From: Platanthera guangdongensis | Taxonomy: Eukaryota > Streptophyta > Magnoliopsida > Asparagales > Orchidaceae | Assembly (NCBI GenBank): GCA_039583875.1 | Contig: CM077147.1 | Coordinates: forward strand, 154,031,846-154,095,845 | DNA length: 64,000 nt | Direction: 5' to 3' | Shown here: piece after piece, positions 45,300-57,126 of the stretch | How the letters are laid out: each line of letters opens with the position of its first letter | Position numbering within the stretch: position 1 is the first letter of the stretch | Program-made: the position numbers and the translations under genes | The notes under the pieces: model-generated | What the model saw: only the letters and a program-made list of their open reading frames with translations | Told to the model about the DNA's origin: nothing | The model's database searches: none

Positions 45300-45574
45300 G
45301 GTTTTCTGAAAACAAGTTGGTATAGGACTTCATCTTCTTCTCCTCCATTCTTATCGATCAAGAAGGAGCTGTTCAGCACAGAGAGCCTGGAAGATATCTG
45401 AGATAGTTGTAGCATTCTTCATCTTCAACAAGTTCAGAAGCAAGCTTCTGAAGAAAAGAACAAGGGATTTGATCTATCTGGGTCAGTAGAAAGTGTTAGC
45501 TGATTGAAGAGGTCTATTATCTGGGTCAGTAAAAAGTGTTAGCTGTAAGTATTGGAGGAGACTGAGTAGCATGG

Positions 45575-47854
45575 TGTAACAGCCCAAATTCTGAAATTAG
45601 CAAAAATTGGGTGACACGGCCTCGGACACGGTGTGTCCCAGGGCGTGTCCCGCTCGGGTTACGTCGTGAGGCGCGAGGTCGATGATTTTTCAGTCAACGA
45701 AGTGTTTGGGTGGTCACGCCCTGTAACACAGGCGTGACAGGGGGCGTGTCCCATCGGTTCGACGATTTGCTTGTCGATCGTCGAGCAGAGATCGTCGAGC
45801 GGAGATCGTCGAGCGGAGATCGTCGAGCGGAGATCATCGAGCGGCGATTGTTGAGCATCGATCGTCAAGTGGCGATCGTCGAGTATGGGTACACGGCATG
45901 TGACACGGGCGTGTCCCGCTGTATCGAGAGTTCGATGATTTTCTCTCGAGTAGCTCTCGTATAGTTCGACGAGTACTCGAGTAAGAGGGGGGACACGGGC
46001 GTGTCATCCCTGGACACATGCATGTCATATCTGAGTACTCGAGTAGTTGGTTTTCTCTCGAGTAGGTCTCGAGTGGGTTACACGCCTTGTGTCACGGGTG
46101 TGACTAGGCTGACACGGGCATGACATGGACGTATCAACTTGGCGTGGATAAGTTTGGATAAGTCGGTTTGTGCACCGCTTTGGGGGACACGTCCTGTGAC
46201 ACGGGCGTGTCACAGGGAGTGTCATGGCCGAAACATGATTTTTCAATGTTTTTCTGGTCGTTGATTTCTGTGTCCTGGATCCAAGGGATTAGGCTTTATC
46301 CATGTAGATTTTTGGCCGAGATTTGAGGTTGTAATCCCTTCCTCTTCTTCTTCTTCTTCATCTCATTTCAAGAGAGAGAAAGAGAAGGAGAGAGCAAAGG
46401 AAGGAAGGAGGAAAGAAAGCCAGCTGCTGGAGGAGCTGCGGAGTGCGGAGCAAAGATCCGAGAGCGGATTCGTGAAGGCAGAGCCGAGGCGGTGACTTCC
46501 ATCCGGCTACTTCATGGCACCGAAGCGATCTTCGAGGGTAACGATCTCCTTCTTGGACATCGAAGTCCTTTCTTTATGCATGTGCTTGGAATCCTCCACC
46601 AAGAGGTGGATCTCGGAAGTGATTCCGTGGTTGATTCTGCATCTAGAGCCGGAATTATGGAGTACGACATAGGCATGCTGTGTGAAGCCCATTTGGACTG
46701 TTAGTCTAGATTGGTGATGATCATGGGTAAACCGGAGAAGACTCTGTGGGTTTTGCAAAGATGAGCTATATGCTTTGTTTCTCGGATGAATGAATGATAT
46801 GTGGATGGTATGCTCATGCGTGAGCTAACCATGGATATGATCTTCGACGCTTTGCGTAAGCTCCTTATGATGTGAGCGCTGCATGTTCTTGTTTGCTTTG
46901 CGAGAGCGGAAAGCTGTGGCTACCCAGGAAGGGAAGGCCGACCCGCGTCATGGTGCGCCAGTGACGATGTGAGCACGGGAAAGGCTAACCTGTACCTGGG
47001 CATGTTGGAGAGATCGATTGGTGGCAGTGTTCGGGAGCGTGTGATAGCCCGACTTGCTACACCGAAATAAAAGCGGGTCGATATGATGGATAATGCTCAT
47101 GTTTGCCATGCGGTACCAACCTATGCTTGGTTTGGGTGGAATGCAACCAGCATGCGTGTTGGGGTGACTAGGACCGGCCAACCAACAAGTTAATTACCAT
47201 TCGTTGGTGGTGTTACCATGGGTTTCCGGTACACCGTAAGGTGCCCTGAGTGCACGAAGCATCTAGCTGCGGTCGGCGTTTGTGATGTGAATGTGCTTGA
47301 TAGGTTGATAAAGAGAATGAGATATATGATGCTTGATGATAGATGATGGCAATGTATACAGAGAAGGAACCACTGTCACGGGTAGGGGGTAGGGTCGTTT
47401 TAATGGGTCAGCAAATGTTGACCGTTACTTTGTTTTCTATTTTGGCTTGGATGGCAAATTGCAGGTAGAATGATCAAGTGGAATGGATGGATTGCTGTTA
47501 AAGGCCCTTGAAGGCCATGCGAAGAAGTGTGTTTGGATTTCATGTGTGGCCGGCCTGCGTGTCGATGTACGAAATTGTACTGGTGTGAAAAGAGAAATTT
47601 GTAAGGCCTTAAGGCCAGTGTGTGTGTGTTGTATACATTTCTGGTGTTGCTATATAAATGTGGAGTTTATATAGAAGTGGACATTCTCTGAACTGAGTTC
47701 TTTAACTTAAAAATGCTACGCTAGAATGGATTGAGTTAAGGATGCGAATAGAATTTGATTGCCACATGCAATTCCACTAATTGTCTGTGACATATGGCGT
47801 GGGGCCCCGGCCGGACCCACCGTTATATGTCATGTGACGAATAGGGGCGTTACA
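45575..47854 (+). repeat. Element F 5' LTR
   Basis: TGTAACAGCCC to GGGCGTTACA, 2,280 bp. The palindrome array at 45605-46240 mixes ACACGGGCGTGTC motifs with eight tandem 14-bp GATCGTCGAGCGGA units (45776-45887) and CTCGAGTA repeats. U5 hairpin at 47791-47829. Confidence 0.9.
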
Positions 47855-48023
47855 AAGTGGTATCAGAGCCAGGTTTAGATTGTTTGGGAGGGAGAGAACA
47901 TTCTTGAACTCACGAATGTCCACTAGGAATGTATTTCATGTACGTGCGGTACATGTGTGTGTGTAGTCAATGTATAAGTACCGTTATGATATGAATTATT
48001 AATGGTGTTCTGTACATTGATAG

Positions 48024-49171
48024 ATGGCGAGGAGTGGAGCTGGGCCGTCTGAGCCCCAGCGGTCTGATGAGAGTGTAGCACCTGCTGAAGCGCCTACGCC
48101 TCCCTTGGCAGAGACCATTCGGGTGGTGACGGAAATAGTGCTCGCAGTATTGCAGACACAACCTGCAAAGCCTGCAGTGGTACCTGTGCAGCTTGGTGTT
48201 CGGCAAGAGCCTGTTGATGAGCAGTTGAAAATATTTATGGAGTTTCATCCACCTACGTTTGGCGGAGCGGTTTCTCCAACGCAGGCGGAAGATTGGCTTG
48301 CAAGAGTAAAACGAATCATGACTGCAATAGGACGGTGGAGGAGCAGAAAGTGACTTTCGCCACTTTTCTGTTAGAAGGAGATGCGCGCTTATGGTGGGAT
48401 GAGATGGAGGTGCATTACTTGGCCGGTCGAGGGTTAGTGGAGGTGTCCATGGAAGAATTTTCCCGCTTGTTTTTAGCCAAGTACTTGCCAATGTCCCAGC
48501 AGATTGCTATGGAGAATGAGTTTTTACGTCTGGTGCAGCGTGAGACAGATATTGATACGCACCTGCATGAATTTACCAGACTGGGGTGGTATGCGGGATC
48601 TACTTTCGCCGAGGAAGCCCGAAAGACGAATAGATTTTATGCGGGCCTTCGGGATGAGTTAAGGTTGGCACTCCCGAGTTCGGTGAGCCAAGGCTTCCAA
48701 GCATTGGTAGACACAGCCCGTGCCTTGGAGAAGGATATGAAGCGAGTGCAAGAAACGAGGAGACGGGCGATGGAGAAGCCAGAATTTAAAGTTCCGCAGT
48801 CGGAACAAGGGGAGTTTCAGAAACGATAAAAGAAGAGGTTCAAGCCCGCGGAATAAACCTCTTCGAATTCTGCGTCAGAAGCGACGTATGGACAAAGACA
48901 TGTTGAGTCACGTACCTATTTTAACTGCGGGAAACAGGGGCATATAGCCTCTAATTGTCGAAGCGGCCCTCCTAGAAGTGAGAAAATGATGGGTGCGTCT
49001 TATGAAGATAAGGGTAAAGTAATGGTCGAGTCATCTGCATCCCAGACGCAGCCTCGATTACATAATTTGGAAGTGCAAGAGCCGCAGAGTTCCATTGGCG
49101 AAATTCAGCCTCGAGTGTTTAATTTGACTCTTTCGCGAGAAATGCAAAATAAGGAGGCTGAGCGAAAGTGA
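48024..49171 (+). pseudogene. Element F gag
   Basis: Starts MARSGAGPSEPQRSDES. FMEFHPPTFGG and DWLARVKRIMTA precede a frameshift near 48331. It continues in the next frame with DARLWWDEMEV, EEFSRLFLAKYL and KPEFKVPQSEQ. A stop at 48827-48829, a zinc knuckle near 48918-48960 (FNCGKQGHIASNC, first cysteine replaced by Phe) and the terminus LSREMQNKEAERK-stop at 49169-49171. The C-terminus matches D, which marks it as the real gag end. Confidence 0.87.
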
Positions 49172-49451
49172 ATCGTGATTTGTATCACGTGAATAATATG
49201 TGCATTGATATATCTGATCATGTGTTCTATGACACAATGTATGTTGGTGCATACTTGGTGTTCTGATATAGATATATGATGTTTGAGGGGATAAAATGTT
49301 TGTTCATTTGATGAATTGATGGATGAATGTGCACAAGTGAACAGAACAAAGGTTGTTGTAACCTATGATTTTGATGTTGTAACAATTTGGTTGTTTTTTT
49401 CCTGTCTATGTACGAATTTCGTGGACGAAATTTCTTGAAGGAGGGGAGGGT
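49172..49451 (+). other. Noncoding stretch between F gag and 3' LTR
   Basis: No pol trace in any frame. Ends with GAATTTCGTGGACGAAATTT (hairpin, as in D) and the purine tract. Confidence 0.65.
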
Positions 49452-51679
49452 TGTAACAGCCCAAATTCTAAAATTGGCAAAAATTGGGTGACACGGCCTG
49501 GGACACGGGCGTGTCCTAGGGCGTGTCCCGCTCGGGTTGCGTCGTGAGGCGCGAGGTCGACTATTTTTCGGTCGACGAAGTGTTTGGGTGGTCACGCCCT
49601 GTAATACGGGCGTGACAGGGGGCGTGTCCCATCAGTTCGATGATTTGCTTGCCGATCGTCGAGCGGAGATCGTCGAGCGTTGATCGTCGAGTAGGGGTAC
49701 ACTACCTGTGACACAGGCGTGTCACAGGGCATGTCCCGCTGTGTCGTGAGTTCGACGATTTTCTCTCGAGTAGCTCTCGTGTAGGTCGACGAGTACTCGA
49801 GTAAGAGGGGGGACACGGGCGTGTCATCCCTGGACATAGGCGTGTCATATCTGAGTATTCGAGTAGTTGGTTTTCTCTCGAGTAAGTCCTCTCGAGTGGG
49901 TTACACGCCTTGTTTCAAGGGCGTGACTAGGCTGACACGGGCGTGACATGGACGTGTCAACTTGGCGTGGATAAGTTTGGATAAGTCGGTTTGTGCACCG
50001 CTTTGGGGGACACGGCCTGTGACACGGACGTGTCACAGGGCGTGTCAGGGCCGAAACATGATTTTTCAGTGTTTTTCTAGCCGTTGATTTCTCTGTCCTG
50101 GATCCAAGGGATTAGGCTTTATCCATGTGGATTTCTGACCGAGATTTGAGGTTTTAAGCCCTGCCTCTTCTTCTTCTTCTTCATCTCATTTCAAGAGAGA
50201 GAAAGAGAAGGAGAGAGCAAAGGAAGGAAGGAGGAAAGGAAAGCCAGCTGCTGGAGGAGCTACGAAGTGTGGAGTGAAGATCCGAGAGCGGATTCGTGAA
50301 GGCAGAGCCGAGGCGGTGACTTCCATCTGGCTACTTCATGGCACCGAAGCGATCTTCGAGGGTAACGATCTCCTTCTTGGACATCAAAGTCCTTTCTTTA
50401 TGCATGTGCTTGGAATCCTCCACCAAGAGGTGGATCTCGGAAGTGATTCTGTGGTTGAGTCTGCATCTAGAGCTGGAATTGTGGAGTACGGCATAAGCAT
50501 GCTGTGTGAAGCCCATCTGGACCGTTAGTCTGGATTGGTGATGATCATGGGTAAACCGGAAAAGACTCCATGGGTTTTGCAAAGATGAGCTATATGCTTT
50601 GTGTCTTGGATGAATGGATGTTATGTGGATGGTATGCTCATGCGTGAGCTAGCCATGGATATGATCTTGGACGATTTGCGTAAGCTCCTTGTGATGTGAG
50701 CGTTGCGTGTGCTCGTTTGCTCTGCGAGAGTGGAAAGCTACGGCTACCTAGGAAGGGAAGGCCGACCCGCGTCACGGTGCACCAGTGACGATGTGACCAC
50801 GGGCAAGGCTAACTTGTACCTAGGCATGTTGGAGAGATCGATTGGTGGCAGTGTTCGGGAGCGTACGATAGCCCGACTTGCTACACCGAAATAAAAGCGG
50901 GTCGATCTGATGGATAATGCTCATATTTGCCATGCGGTACCGACCTCTTCTTGGTTTGGGCGGAATGCAACTAGCATGCGTGTTGGGGTGACTAGGACCG
51001 GCCAGCCAACAAGTTAATTATCATTCGTTGGTGGTGTTACCACGGGTTTCCGGTACACCGTAAGGTGCCCTGAGTGCACAAAGTGATTGGCTGCGGTCGG
51101 CGTTTGTGATGTGGATGTGCTTGGTAGGTTGATAAAGAGAATGAGATTTATGATTCTTGATGATAAATGATGGCAATGCATACAGGGAAGGAACCACTGC
51201 CTCGGGTATTGGGGTAGGGTCGTTATAATGGGTCAGCAAATGCTGACCGTTACTTTGTTTTCTATTTTGGCTTGGATGGCAAATTGCAGGTAGAATGATC
51301 AAGTGGAATGGATGGATTGCTGCTAAAGGCCCTTGAAGTCCATGCAAAGAAGTGTGTTTGGATTTCATGTGTGGTCGGCCTGCGTACCGATGTACGAAAT
51401 TGTACTGGTGTGAAAAGAAAAATTTGTAAGGCCTTAAGGCCAGTGTGTGTGCGTTGTATACATTCCTGGTATTGCTATATAAATGTGGAGTTTATATAGA
51501 AGTGGACATTCTCTGAGCCGAGTTCTTTAACTTAAAAATGCTGCGCTAGAATGGATTGAGTTAAGGATGTGAATAGAATTTGGTTGCCACAAGTAATTCC
51601 ACTACTTGTCTGTGACATATGACATGGGGCCCCGGCCGGACCCACCGTTATATATCATGTGACGAATAGGGGCGTTACA
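49452..51679 (+). repeat. Element F 3' LTR
   Basis: 2,228 bp, colinear with the 5' LTR. The 14-bp TCGTCGAG tandem has only about three units here (49654-49693) against eight in the 5' LTR. Other palindromes are at 49487-50060 and the U5 hairpin at 51616-51653. Confidence 0.9.
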
Positions 51680-52140
51680 TAGGGTCTTTGGCCTGAGGTT
51701 GGTGATTGCTAAATCACTGAGCTATAGATGACCTGGAAGAGCACTAAGGTAGGTACCCAGCTGGGGTACTGAGCTATAGGAGCACAAGGTGTTCTAAGGT
51801 ATAGGTGACCTGAAAGGACACTAAGTTGTAGGACATGTTGAAGTTCTGAGTATAGGGCTGAGGCCTGAGGTGTATGCTCTAAGGAGCGGTTATTGGAGAA
51901 GTTTGGCCTTATCTAACTAGGAGTTAGAAAGGCGGGAGAGATAGTGGATGTACCCATAATTTGGGGAACCACTATAAATGGTTGTGTGTTGTTTTTGTGT
52001 TATTTTTCCTTTATTATTGCAGATTTATGGACATTCTTAAAAAACCCTAAGAAAAACTAAAAAGAAATAAAAAGAGAACAAAAACCTATTCACCCCCCCC
52101 CCTCTAAGTGTGTAGCTAACCATAAAATCAAAGACTTTCA

Positions 52141-53485
52141 TTATCACCCCATGGTGATTTTATGTAGCGTATTCGCACCTTCACTTAATATGATAACATT
52201 ATTCTTGTTCCTTTATTTTTTATGGTATGAGCCCTGGTAGCTGGTGGAATATAAGCTCGTGGTAGTGTCGGAGAGTGCATTAACTAAATCAAAGAATCAG
52301 AGAATGTAAGGATTCTATATGATTTCGGGGCTGAGCCTGACCAAGTGAAGATTGCAGAAGAATGTAAGTAATCGATCAGGGTGTCAGAGAAAGTAAGTAT
52401 TCGATCCGACGGCAGGACCGAGCCCGGCCAAGAGAAGATTGTTGAAGAATATAAGTATTCAATCCGGGTGTCAGAGAATATAAGTATTCAATCCGGGTGT
52501 CAGAGAATATAAGTATACAATCCGATAGCGGGGTCGCGCCTAGACATTGTCGAAGAATATAAGTATTCGATCCAGTGTCGAAGAATGTAAGTATTCGATC
52601 CGACGACGTAACCGCGGGGGGGGGGGGGGGGGCACTGACGATGGCGTGCCATTGGCCTGTAGTAACGATGGAGAATGTAAGTATTCAATTTGACTGCCGG
52701 AGAATGTAAGTATTCAATCTGGTTGTGCGACCTAGCCTGGATGTGAGCCAATTGCCAGAGAATGTAAGTATTCGATCCGGAGTTGAGACCATGAGGGGGC
52801 AGGGCCTGGCGATGGCAGGGCGTTGGCTTGCAGTAACGACAAAAATGTAAGTATTCAATCTGACTGTCGGAGAATGTAAGTATTCGATCTGTTTGTACGA
52901 CCTAGCCTAACTATGAGCCGGTTGCCGAAGAATTTAAGTATTCGATCCGGAGGTACGATTGCGGGGGGTAGGCCCTGGCGATGGCGGGGCGTTGGCCTGC
53001 AATAATGGCGGAGAATATAAATATTCAATCCAACGCCAAAGAATGTAAGTATTTGATCTGGTTGCACAACCTAGCCCGGGTGTGAGCTGCTCGCGAAAGA
53101 ATGTGACTATTCGATCCAGGGAGTGGCTTATCTTGGCCGAAGAAGTGGCTTCCAGAGAATGTAAAGATCTAATCTGAAAGTGTTCGATCACGGTTAAAAA
53201 TGTCTCACCGAAGAATGTAAGTATTCGGTCTGGGGAGTGACCTAGTCTGCCCGAAGAAGTGGCTTCAAGAGAATGTAAAATTCGATCTAGAAGTGTCCGA
53301 GCCTAGTCGGAAATGGCTCACCAAAGAATGCAAGAATTTGATCTGGGGAGTGGCATAGCCTTTCCGAAGAAGTCTCGAAGCAAGAATAATGGAAACATAA
53401 TGCAATATGATCAAATCAAAGATAGTCTGCATGAGTCATGACTTATAAGTTTTATATCCTACAAAGTAAGAGACAAAAAATTGTG
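52141..53485 (-). repeat. Element H: 3' noncoding region with GAATGTAAGTATTC tandem repeats
   Basis: Between integrase and the off-window 3' LTR. The core GAATGTAAGTATTCGATC (arms GAAT/ATTC) occurs about twenty times from 52290 to 53340. Three higher-order units of about 170 bp start near 52652, 52823 and 52992. A run of about 20 G lies at 52613-52632. Tat-lineage elements are known to carry tandem repeats at this place. The part 52141-52290 is plain sequence. Confidence 0.75.
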
Positions 53486-53489
53486 TAAG

Positions 53490-54510
53490 AATTCATTGAT
53501 AGAAGCAGTGTAGATTTTTTGCATTCCAAGTGCGGGGAATAGTCTTTCCTTCTTTTGTTCTGAGCTTGTAGGTTTCTAGTTTAACAATGATGGTGACGAC
53601 GAATGGCCCCTCACATAGCGGTGAGAGTTTGTCTCTCTGCGACCCTTTACCAGCAGCTTCGATGCTCTGTAGGACAAGGTCCCCCTCATTAATTGGTCTT
53701 GGTTTTACCCTTCGGATGTACAAGCACGCTACTCATCTTTGGTACATGGCATTACACATGGCAGCTGTATCCCTGATCTTTGAGATAAAATCAAGATTTT
53801 CTCCGAGTAACTCGCCATTCTTTTCTGGACTGAAGTTAAAAATGTGTGTATTGGGGATGCCGACGTTGACAGGATGACCGCCTCTGACCCGTAGCAAAGA
53901 TTTAATGGGGTTTCCCGATAAGGGTTTTCTCGGTAGTGCGGTATGCCAACAACCCATTGGGGAGCGCATCCACCCACTGCCCATAGCTTCTTCCAGTTGA
54001 TTCTTCAGCCCATTGAGAATGGTCTATTAGTTACTTCGATTTGTTCGTTTTTTTTGTGGGTGTGCTACAGCAGTGTGACATAGGTTGATCTCCAAATCTT
54101 CACACATTCTTGTGAGTGACTTCTCCATGAACTGGGTCCCATTATCAGTTATGATGGTGGTCGGGATCCCAAAGTGGCAGACGATATTCTTCTATACAAA
54201 TTGTTTGGCGTTTTCTTTTGTTATCTTGGCTAGGGGTTCAGCTTCTACCCGTTTGGTAAAGTAATCGATTCCTATGATGATGAACTTTCTCTGACCTGAC
54301 GCTACAGGTAGGGGGTCGAGGAGGTCGATACCCCATTGCGCAAATGGCCAAGCGTCATGAAGTGATCTGAGTGTCACCAGTGGTTGATGGGGAATATTGG
54401 CGTGAAGCTGGTAGTTTTGTATTTTTGGACAAATTCTGTTGCATCCTTTCTTATAGTCGGCCAATAGAATCCTTGTCGCAAAATTTTTGGGCCAAGGTCC
54501 TACTAACTAC
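53490..54510 (-). pseudogene. Element H integrase (Tat-like Ty3/gypsy)
   Basis: On the minus strand: a zinc-finger end, the core with WPFAQWGIDLLDPLP and YFTKRVEAEPLAKI, the second Asp in TDNGTQFMEK (about 54124-54150) and the Glu in NEQIEVTNR (about 54030), then NPYRETPLNLCYGSEAVI and the C-terminal KLSPLCEGPFVV..RTWNAKNLHCFYQ. The catalytic acids look intact, but frameshifts and stops separate the pieces. The sequence type is Tat/Retand-like rather than chromoviral. Confidence 0.85.
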
Positions 54511-54865
54511 GTGTTCTCCACAAATTTCCCCATGAACCTCCTATAGAGCATATTCTGCATCTGATTCTAGAAGTTACTATAGATAAGGCCTCGAAAAGGA
54601 TTTCTTAAACAGCTCTCCATCAATAAGGGCAAATGTTACTGCTCTTATTCACAATCATCGGGCTTCTACGGAGTTCTCTAGGAGGTTCCCACACTGGAGA
54701 TAGGCCTGCAATGGAGCTACCCAACGAAGATTCAGGTACATTAATTGTAGATATGTCCCATGGTCCCTGAATGCTCAGGACTGCCATCTCTTCTACTTTC
54801 CGCTGGTGGGTTTGATAGCTGGAAGGGGATGCGGCCAACTTAGAGAGGGCATCTGCCTTTGAATT
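54511..54865 (-). pseudogene. Element H RNase H-integrase linker, degraded
   Basis: Low-quality coding between RNase H and integrase, including AVLSIQGPWDIST (54620-54838 frame). Consistent with the linker of Tat elements, with no secure domain. Confidence 0.45.
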
Positions 54866-55351
54866 CTACTTCCCGGGAATGTGCACCCCCTGATACTGGG
54901 GGATTTTGATGAGGAAAGCCTTAATGAGCGATAGGTACTGTGCCAACAGGCCACTTTTTGCCTCGAAATCTTCCTCGACTTGGGAGGCCACGAGTTGAGA
55001 ATCAGTATGAATAGTCAAGCTCTTTATCATGCAGTCGATGATGAGCCTATGTACAATGATTAAGGCCTCGTACTTAACAACTTTGTTTGTGGTTGGAAAT
55101 TTCAGTCTAAGACTATACTCCAAGGTAGTCTCTTTCGGGCTGGCAAGGAGTAACCTCGCTCCAGCCCCCTCAGCTCTAGAGGTTTCATTCACGTAAAGAG
55201 TCCAGCAAGGAGAGGAAGTGTTGTTCATGGGACTAGTCTCGAGAGGAAGGGTGTTCTCTACGAGGAAGTTAGCCAGTACCTGAGATTTAATGACAGGATG
55301 AGACAAAAAATGTATATAAAATTCTCCAAGTTTGACAGCCCACTTTACCAA
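54866..55351 (-). pseudogene. Element H RNase H, inactive
   Basis: Reads KWAVKLGEFYIHF, ANFLVENTLP, WTLYVNETSRAEGAG, KYEALIIVHRL and HTDSQLVASQVEEDFEAK. Where a catalytic Asp is expected (LYVNE) there is Asn, and the Glu of the usual AEYEAL block is Lys. DSQ is intact. The C-terminal ENK-type end is lost. Confidence 0.82.
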
Positions 55352-56760
55352 TCTTCATGAAGCCTCCGACTTTTGGAGGATCGTACGGAGCGGGAGCTCT
55401 GTCAGCACTTTAATTATATGAGTTTGAAAGTATGACCGAAGCTTTCTCGCAGCGAAGATAATGGCTAAGGCGGTCTTGTCTGCTATCAGATATCGAGTTT
55501 CAGTATTTGTGAGGATCTTGATGAGGTAGTAGACGGGTTGCTGGATTCCTCCTTCATCTTTTTACCAATACTGAGCTCATGGCTATTGAAGATATTGCCA
55601 GGTATAGATATAGAACCTCTATGGGGACTGGCTTTGACAAAAGTAGTGCATGTCCAGGTATTGCTTGAAATGCTCAAAAGCTGCTTGACACTCATCTGTC
55701 CACTAAAATCCGGAGTTACACGCTCACCGTAGGATTTTAAAGAAGGAGAGGTATATGTCACCAGTGCATGCCAAAAACATGAAAGCACGATGATTCTCCC
55801 ATTTAAACTTGCACTTCTTTGATTGATTACAGAGGTGACATTTATTCCAATGCCTTGATATTTTCAGGGTTTGCTTCAATTCCCCGCGAGGTTACTAGGA
55901 ATCCTCAGAATTCACCGGACATGAAACTAATGGCACATTTGCTGGGATTGATCCGCAATTGGAAGCGACGAAGGAGGTGAAAATATTTTTCAAGGTCTTC
56001 CAGGTGGTTGCTGCGGGAGATGCTTTTTACCAACATGTCATCCGTATAAACCTCTGTAGACTTGCCGATGAGATCCTTAAACACCTTATTTATTAATCAT
56101 TGATAAGTTTCCCTGATGTTTTGAGGCCGAAGGGCATCATCTTGTAACAGTACACTCCTTTATCAGTTTTGAACGCAGTGTGTTCTTCATCATCTGGGTT
56201 CATCCTAATCTGGTTGTAACCGAAATATGCATCTATGAAGTTGAGAAGCCGATGCCCATTGGTTGAATCAACGAGTTGATCGATCACGGGAAGGGGAAAA
56301 CTGTCCTTTGGGTAGGCCTAGTTTAAGTTGTTATAACCAACGCACATCCTCCGCTTACCGGAGGCCTTCTTTACCACGACGGCATTGGCAAGCCAAGTGT
56401 GATACTTCACTTCTCGAATAAAATGTGCTTCAAGAAGCTTTTCCACCTCTTCCTCGATAACCTGGAGTCGCTATGGGGCAAAGTTCCACTTTGTATGGAT
56501 TACTGGCTTACGCGTAGGATTGATGTTAAGAGAGTGCATAATGATGCGAGGATCAACTCCAGGCATATCTTCAGGCTTCCACGTGGAGATATCCACATTT
56601 GCGCGAAAAAAGATGATGAGTTCCTCCTTTTCAAGCCCGGACAGGAGGGGCCCCAACTGCACTTTTCTAGTGGGGTCTTGCTTGGAAAGTGAGATTTCGA
56701 TTAACCCTTCTATGGATCCCCTCTCCGAATTGTTGTTTCGTCGCACAGTCAAAATCTTTG
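55352..56760 (-). pseudogene. Element H reverse transcriptase, fragmented
   Basis: The pre-RT segment FFRANVDISTWKPEDMPGVD (56471-56752 frame), then LVDSTNGHRLLNFIDAYFGY and MMPFGLKTSGKLIND (56093-56287), then in another frame YTDDMLVK (56048-56037 for YTDD). The two catalytic aspartates are present. The thumb region continues in pieces to about 55400. Tat-like by overall character. Confidence 0.82.
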
Positions 56761-57126
56761 ATGTTGTGGGTAACTACTCCCGCCGGTTAAGCCTGGTTTG
56801 AGTAGCATGTGTGAGCCACTACGTGGCTTCCTCTAACAACCCATATCCCTCTAGGAGTTGGAACTTTCATAGATAGGTGAGGAATTGACGAGATAGCTCC
56901 AAATGTAGATTGAATTGGTCTTCCAAAAATGTCATTGTAGCCGAGCATGATTCTATGAAAGTAAACCTGAATTATGCATACCCTACCACGGGAATGTTCC
57001 TAGGGTGATTGGCAGGATGATCGTTCCTTGGACTGGAACTAGGTGGTTGTTGAACCCATATACGGGTCTGATTGCAGGGGCGAGGTGCCGCTCGGTTAGC
57101 TTCATGCTTTATAGGGTGGACATGAA

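Larger units (their letters stand above)
45575..51679 (+). mobile_element. Element F: gag-only LTR retrotransposon
   Basis: LTRs 45575-47854 and 49452-51679 flank the primer site TGGTATCAGAGCCAGG (47858-47873), gag (48024-49171), 280 bp of noncoding DNA and the purine tract GGAGGGGAGGG. There is no pol. Flanking 5-mers are catgg and taggg, a poor TSD match. It is in G's LTR. Same plan as D but in a different LTR subfamily. Confidence 0.9.
44202..52140 (+). mobile_element. Element G: 3' LTR (SIRE-like copia), split by F
   Basis: Starts TATTGGGTCC (the expected TG mutated to TA) after the purine tract, continues to 45574, resumes at 51680 after F and ends CAAAGACTTTCA at 52140, about 1.83 kb without F. 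The end CTATTCACCCCCCC matches the style of E's LTR. It contains its own palindrome array and a clear TATA box. The following bases are ttatc. Confidence 0.78.

Noticed and set aside
45570..51684. Claim of a clean TSD for element F
   Set aside because: The flanking 5-mers catgg and taggg match at only three of five positions.
52290..53340. Regularly spaced short repeats resembling a CRISPR array
   Set aside because: Repeats are degenerate, spacers are themselves repeated (170-bp units), and the context is a plant Tat retrotransposon.
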